Of a stretch of 64,000 bases of DNA, positions 61,598 to 64,000 are shown piece by piece. The position numbers and the translations under genes were made by a program. Source of the DNA: Anaeramoeba flamelloides (taxonomy: Eukaryota > Metamonada > Anaeramoebidae); the NCBI GenBank assembly GCA_027625915.1, contig JANTQA010000060.1, positions 4,774,001 to 4,838,000 on the forward strand. The letters are read 5' to 3'. Position 1 is the first letter of the stretch. Each line of letters begins with the position of its first letter. The notes beneath the pieces are model-generated. The model ran no database searches, had not been told where the DNA came from, and saw nothing but the letters and a program-made list of their open reading frames with translations.

Positions 61598-63118
61598 TTA
61601 CATCAATAAAATCTTTAAAAATTCAAATTTTCTGGCAAGGTTTTTATTTGCAATATCAATTGGCCTGTTACCATTTTTGTCACGGATATGGGTATTAGCA
61701 CCAAAAGCAATCAATATTTGGAAGCATTTAATTGCGTCAAGTTCAATTGCAATATGTAAAGGAGTTTGCAAATTTTCATCTCTTACATCGCTTCTTGCCC
61801 CGTTATTTAATAGCAGGATGGTTAATTCGAAATGGTCATCATAAAGCGAGGCAAAAAGAGGTGTTTTTGCATGGTCATTAAAATTAACAAAATTCACATT
61901 CAGTTCGGAGATATTTTTTTTTAACAACTCTTGGACTAAGAGCCTGTCTCCCGAACGGACCGCAGAATATAATTCTAAGGACTTTTTTGTTAAATCCTTT
62001 TTGATTTGTTGATCAGTTAACGAAAGAAATCTTTCTTTACGCTTTTTTCGATCTGCTAATAAATATTTATTAAATTGCTTTTTCTCACCTAATATCTGAA
62101 TCCAAGGTAAACTATCGGATTTTAAAATTAATCCGTCTTGCAATGAAGTTTTTTCGAGATCATTTTTTAATAAATCAAGGTAATTGCTCGTACTTTTATT
62201 CTGAATGTTTTTCTTATTTGTTGATTGATTTTTTTGATTATCAATTAATTTTTCAACAAAATCCATTTCCTCTTTTTTCTTTCCATTTCCATTCACATTT
62301 TCATTTTCTTTTGAACTTTCACTTTCCTTTTCCTTTTCCTTTTCATTTTCATTTTCCTTTTCATTTTCCTTTTTCTTTTCCTTTTCATTTTCCTTTTCCT
62401 TTTCCTTTTCATTCTCATTCTCAGTTTCAGTTTCAGTGTCAGTCACATTCCCAGTCCCAGTATTTATTTTTTCATTCATCATCTTTAAAATTGAATTCTT
62501 ATTAATTCCTTTATTCAGTATTTTTCGTTGAATGGAATTATTATTAGTATTGGTCAGAGAAGAAAATTCGACTGATTGTGTTGGAGAATTAGCACGGACA
62601 AGAAGACCCATTTGAAGTTGCATTTCATTTGATACTAGGCGTGGTTCGATGATTGAACTAGTGGAACTAACAAGCGCTAATTCCATCTCGCTATCAGAAT
62701 CAAAATTTAAACCTTCAGTTGTAAGCTCAGTTTCTCCAAATTCTAGGTCTGAACCTACTTTCTTTTGGAAAAGTAAATCCTGCTTTGTTTGCATTTCAGA
62801 TAAATTTTCATTTAAAAGTAATTCTTGATCTATATCGCCCACATTTTGAATATCTTCAAGAAAAAAATCATCATCATTACTTTGAGTAGAATCTAAACTA
62901 TTCGCCTCAAGGATTATTTGTTCTAATTTGTCAGATTCTGGAATAAGCCTAAATTTTAAATATTCAAATGTTTTTGATTTGATAAACTGTGGGAAATAAT
63001 TTTCATTCATTAATTTTAAAACGAATGATTGTGAGTCATTGAAAATATTAATATTAAGATCATTTTCCTTTGTTAAAGCTTTTTGTACACACTCAATGTA
63101 ATTTTGTGGGAAATCAAT
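61598..63118 (-). CDS. RGS domain-ankyrin repeat protein, C-terminal exon (5' partial)
   Basis: The exon runs from an acceptor at 63119-63120 (AATAATAG on the minus strand) to UAA and encodes 506 residues. The first 60 residues are the second half of an RGS domain: FPQNYIECVQKALTKEN, IFNDSQSFVLKLMNENYFPQ and FIKSKTFEYL. They correspond to the canonical FDxAQ...LMExDSYPRFLKS block. RGS domains speed GTP hydrolysis by G-alpha subunits. The middle is acidic and then low complexity (KEKEKENEKEKKKENEKENE). Residues about 390-495 are ankyrin repeats: ELYSAVRSGDRLLVQELLKK, AKTPLFASLYDDHFELTILL, QTPLHIAIELDAIKCFQILI and NGNRPIDIA. Upstream exons with the RGS N-terminal half lie to the right, probably outside the window. 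The Met at 63010 is internal, not the start. Confidence 0.82.
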   Translation of the reverse strand: MDFPQNYIECVQKALTKENDLNINIFNDSQSFVLKLMNENYFPQFIKSKTFEYLKFRLIPESDKLEQIILEANSLDSTQSNDDDFFLEDIQNVGDIDQELLLNENLSEMQTKQDLLFQKKVGSDLEFGETELTTEGLNFDSDSEMELALVSSTSSIIEPRLVSNEMQLQMGLLVRANSPTQSVEFSSLTNTNNNSIQRKILNKGINKNSILKMMNEKINTGTGNVTDTETETENENEKEKEKENEKEKKKENEKENENEKEKEKESESSKENENVNGNGKKKEEMDFVEKLIDNQKNQSTNKKNIQNKSTSNYLDLLKNDLEKTSLQDGLILKSDSLPWIQILGEKKQFNKYLLADRKKRKERFLSLTDQQIKKDLTKKSLELYSAVRSGDRLLVQELLKKNISELNVNFVNFNDHAKTPLFASLYDDHFELTILLLNNGARSDVRDENLQTPLHIAIELDAIKCFQILIAFGANTHIRDKNGNRPIDIANKNLARKFEFLKILLM

Positions 63119-63284
63119 CTATTATTTGAGAATTTATTTTAATAGAAGGGTTATACAAGTAAATAGTTAAAAATATTTTTCAAAGCTAAATATTTCCAAT
63201 TTGAATGAAATTGTATTACAGCCGTTCCATTCGACTTGTGAAGCTTTTTTCTTTCCTTTAAGCAAACCTGAAATTTTATCTTTC

Positions 63285-63367
63285 CTTTAAAGACCTTTTA
63301 AAGACCTTTTAAACTTTTTTCATTTTCTTTAAAAGATCTTTTAAAGAGCTTTTAAAGATCTTTTAAA
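63285..63367. repeat. Short-period repeat of CTTTTAAAGAYC units
   Basis: Six or seven degenerate units of about 12 bp with the core CTTTTAAAGA are arranged with partial palindromic symmetry (AAAGATCTTTTAAAGA). Confidence 0.75.
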
Positions 63368-63504
63368 CTCTCTTAATTCTTTTAAAACTTCTTTCAAACA
63401 AACAAAAAAAACCACAAATAACGACTAACAAAAAACACTAAAATTAGTTTGAAACAATTACTACCTCTTTCACTCTGGCTCTGCCTAAGACTAGATCTTA
63501 CACA

Positions 63505-64000
63505 TTGTTATTCACAAGCTCTACTCAATTTTACAATACTCTACTCTATTCACCATACAGCCAACTCTTAAAGTTGATAATTTGTTCCTAAAATTGCTTT
63601 TAAAAACAAATGAAAATTGCAATTAAAAATATTTTTTTCAGTACAATTTTCCATTCAATTACTTCATGGACAGTTGATCAAATCTGTGTCGAGTATTCAA
63701 GATTTTAGAATAAACTCTCTATTCTTGTAAAGTAAAAAATTTGATATTCAACTGTTTGGGAGATAATTTTCTTCTTTTCCAATTTCAATTTAAATAGGAG
63801 TTTGAGAACTTTTGACGTAGATTTGATCAATCTGTCCATGAAGTAATTGAATGGAAAATTGTACTGAAAAAAATATTTTTAATTGCAATTTTCATTTGTT
63901 TTTAAAAGCAATTTTAGGAACAAATTATCAACTTTAAGAGTTGGCTGTATGGTGAATAGAGTAGAGTATTGTAAAATTGAGTAGAGCTTGTGAATAACAA
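63505..64000. mobile_element. Long inverted repeat at the right edge of the window
   Basis: Positions 63505-63690 (starting TTGTTATTCACAAGCTCTAC) are nearly the exact inverse of 63817-64000, leaving about 125 bp of unique centre. The outer end of the right arm is the last base of the window, so the arms may be longer. No coding capacity is present. It is probably a fold-back or long-TIR MITE inside the RGS-ankyrin intron. Confidence 0.85.

Larger units (their letters stand above)
63119..64000 (-). other. Intron of the RGS-ankyrin gene (upstream side open)
   Basis: This sequence lies 5' of the terminal exon on the minus strand. I see no coding segment. It contains a short-period repeat (63285-63367) and a long inverted repeat that reaches the window edge. 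Confidence 0.55.

Noticed and set aside
62143-62505. Plus-strand frame of repeated Phe/His/Ser residues
   Set aside because: It is the antisense of the KEKENE-coding stretch of the RGS-ankyrin gene.
63010-63010. Met at 63010 as the start of the ankyrin protein
   Set aside because: The frame continues upstream through a clear RGS block to a splice acceptor at 63119-63120, so this Met is internal.
1-64000. tRNA genes, rRNA genes, CRISPR arrays, virus-like elements
   Set aside because: Scanning by eye gave no convincing cloverleaf or T-loop, no regular spacer array, and no reverse transcriptase, integrase, capsid or envelope segments.

Overview
The window is about 64 kb of nuclear DNA from a microbial eukaryote with an extremely AT-rich genome. 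The evidence is GT-AG introns inside recognisable genes, long homopolymer tracts, Asn/Asp-rich and Lys/Glu-rich insertions in proteins, and UAA as the stop codon of every gene read to its end. No bacterial operon structure, tRNA, rRNA, CRISPR array or virus-like element was seen. The BTB-BACK protein with a KEKEKE linker and a glutamine-amidotransferase-like tail, together with the RGS-ankyrin protein, would fit a free-living protist such as Anaeramoeba (Metamonada). That assignment is an inference from style and no lineage marker proves it.

Layout, left to right: a gamma-adaptin gene of the AP-1 clathrin adaptor (minus strand, 3' part outside the window); a head-to-head PACS (phosphofurin acidic cluster sorting protein) gene in four exons, 7529-17423; a PDK1-type AGC kinase with a C-terminal PH domain, 23347-31777; an alpha/beta hydrolase in two exons, 36945-38339; a small unrecognised protein, 42773-43198; RACK1 in three exons, 44831-46520; a single-exon BTB-BACK protein on the minus strand, 50250-52118; single-exon VPS18 of HOPS/CORVET, 54729-58004; and the 3' exon of an RGS-ankyrin gene on the minus strand, 61598-63118. 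Exon joins were worked out by reading frame and family alignment from memory, and phases agree at every junction.

Three genes (AP-1 gamma, PACS, VPS18) act in trans-Golgi/endosome/lysosome sorting. PACS and AP-1 are known physical partners in animals, and here they are divergent neighbours. PDK1, RACK1 and the RGS-ankyrin protein are signalling components.

Introns fall into two classes: short (about 80-540 bp) and long (1.6-4.8 kb). All but one of the long introns, and several intergenic regions, carry non-autonomous DNA-transposon-like repeats. I distinguish three multi-copy terminal-inverted-repeat families (four, five and three copies), a fourth dispersed repeat with two copies, and five single palindromic elements. 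One of these runs off the right edge. Two family-1 copies each contain the same nested 139-bp palindromic insertion. Homopolymeric G tracts of 23 and 17 bases stand out in the AT-rich background.
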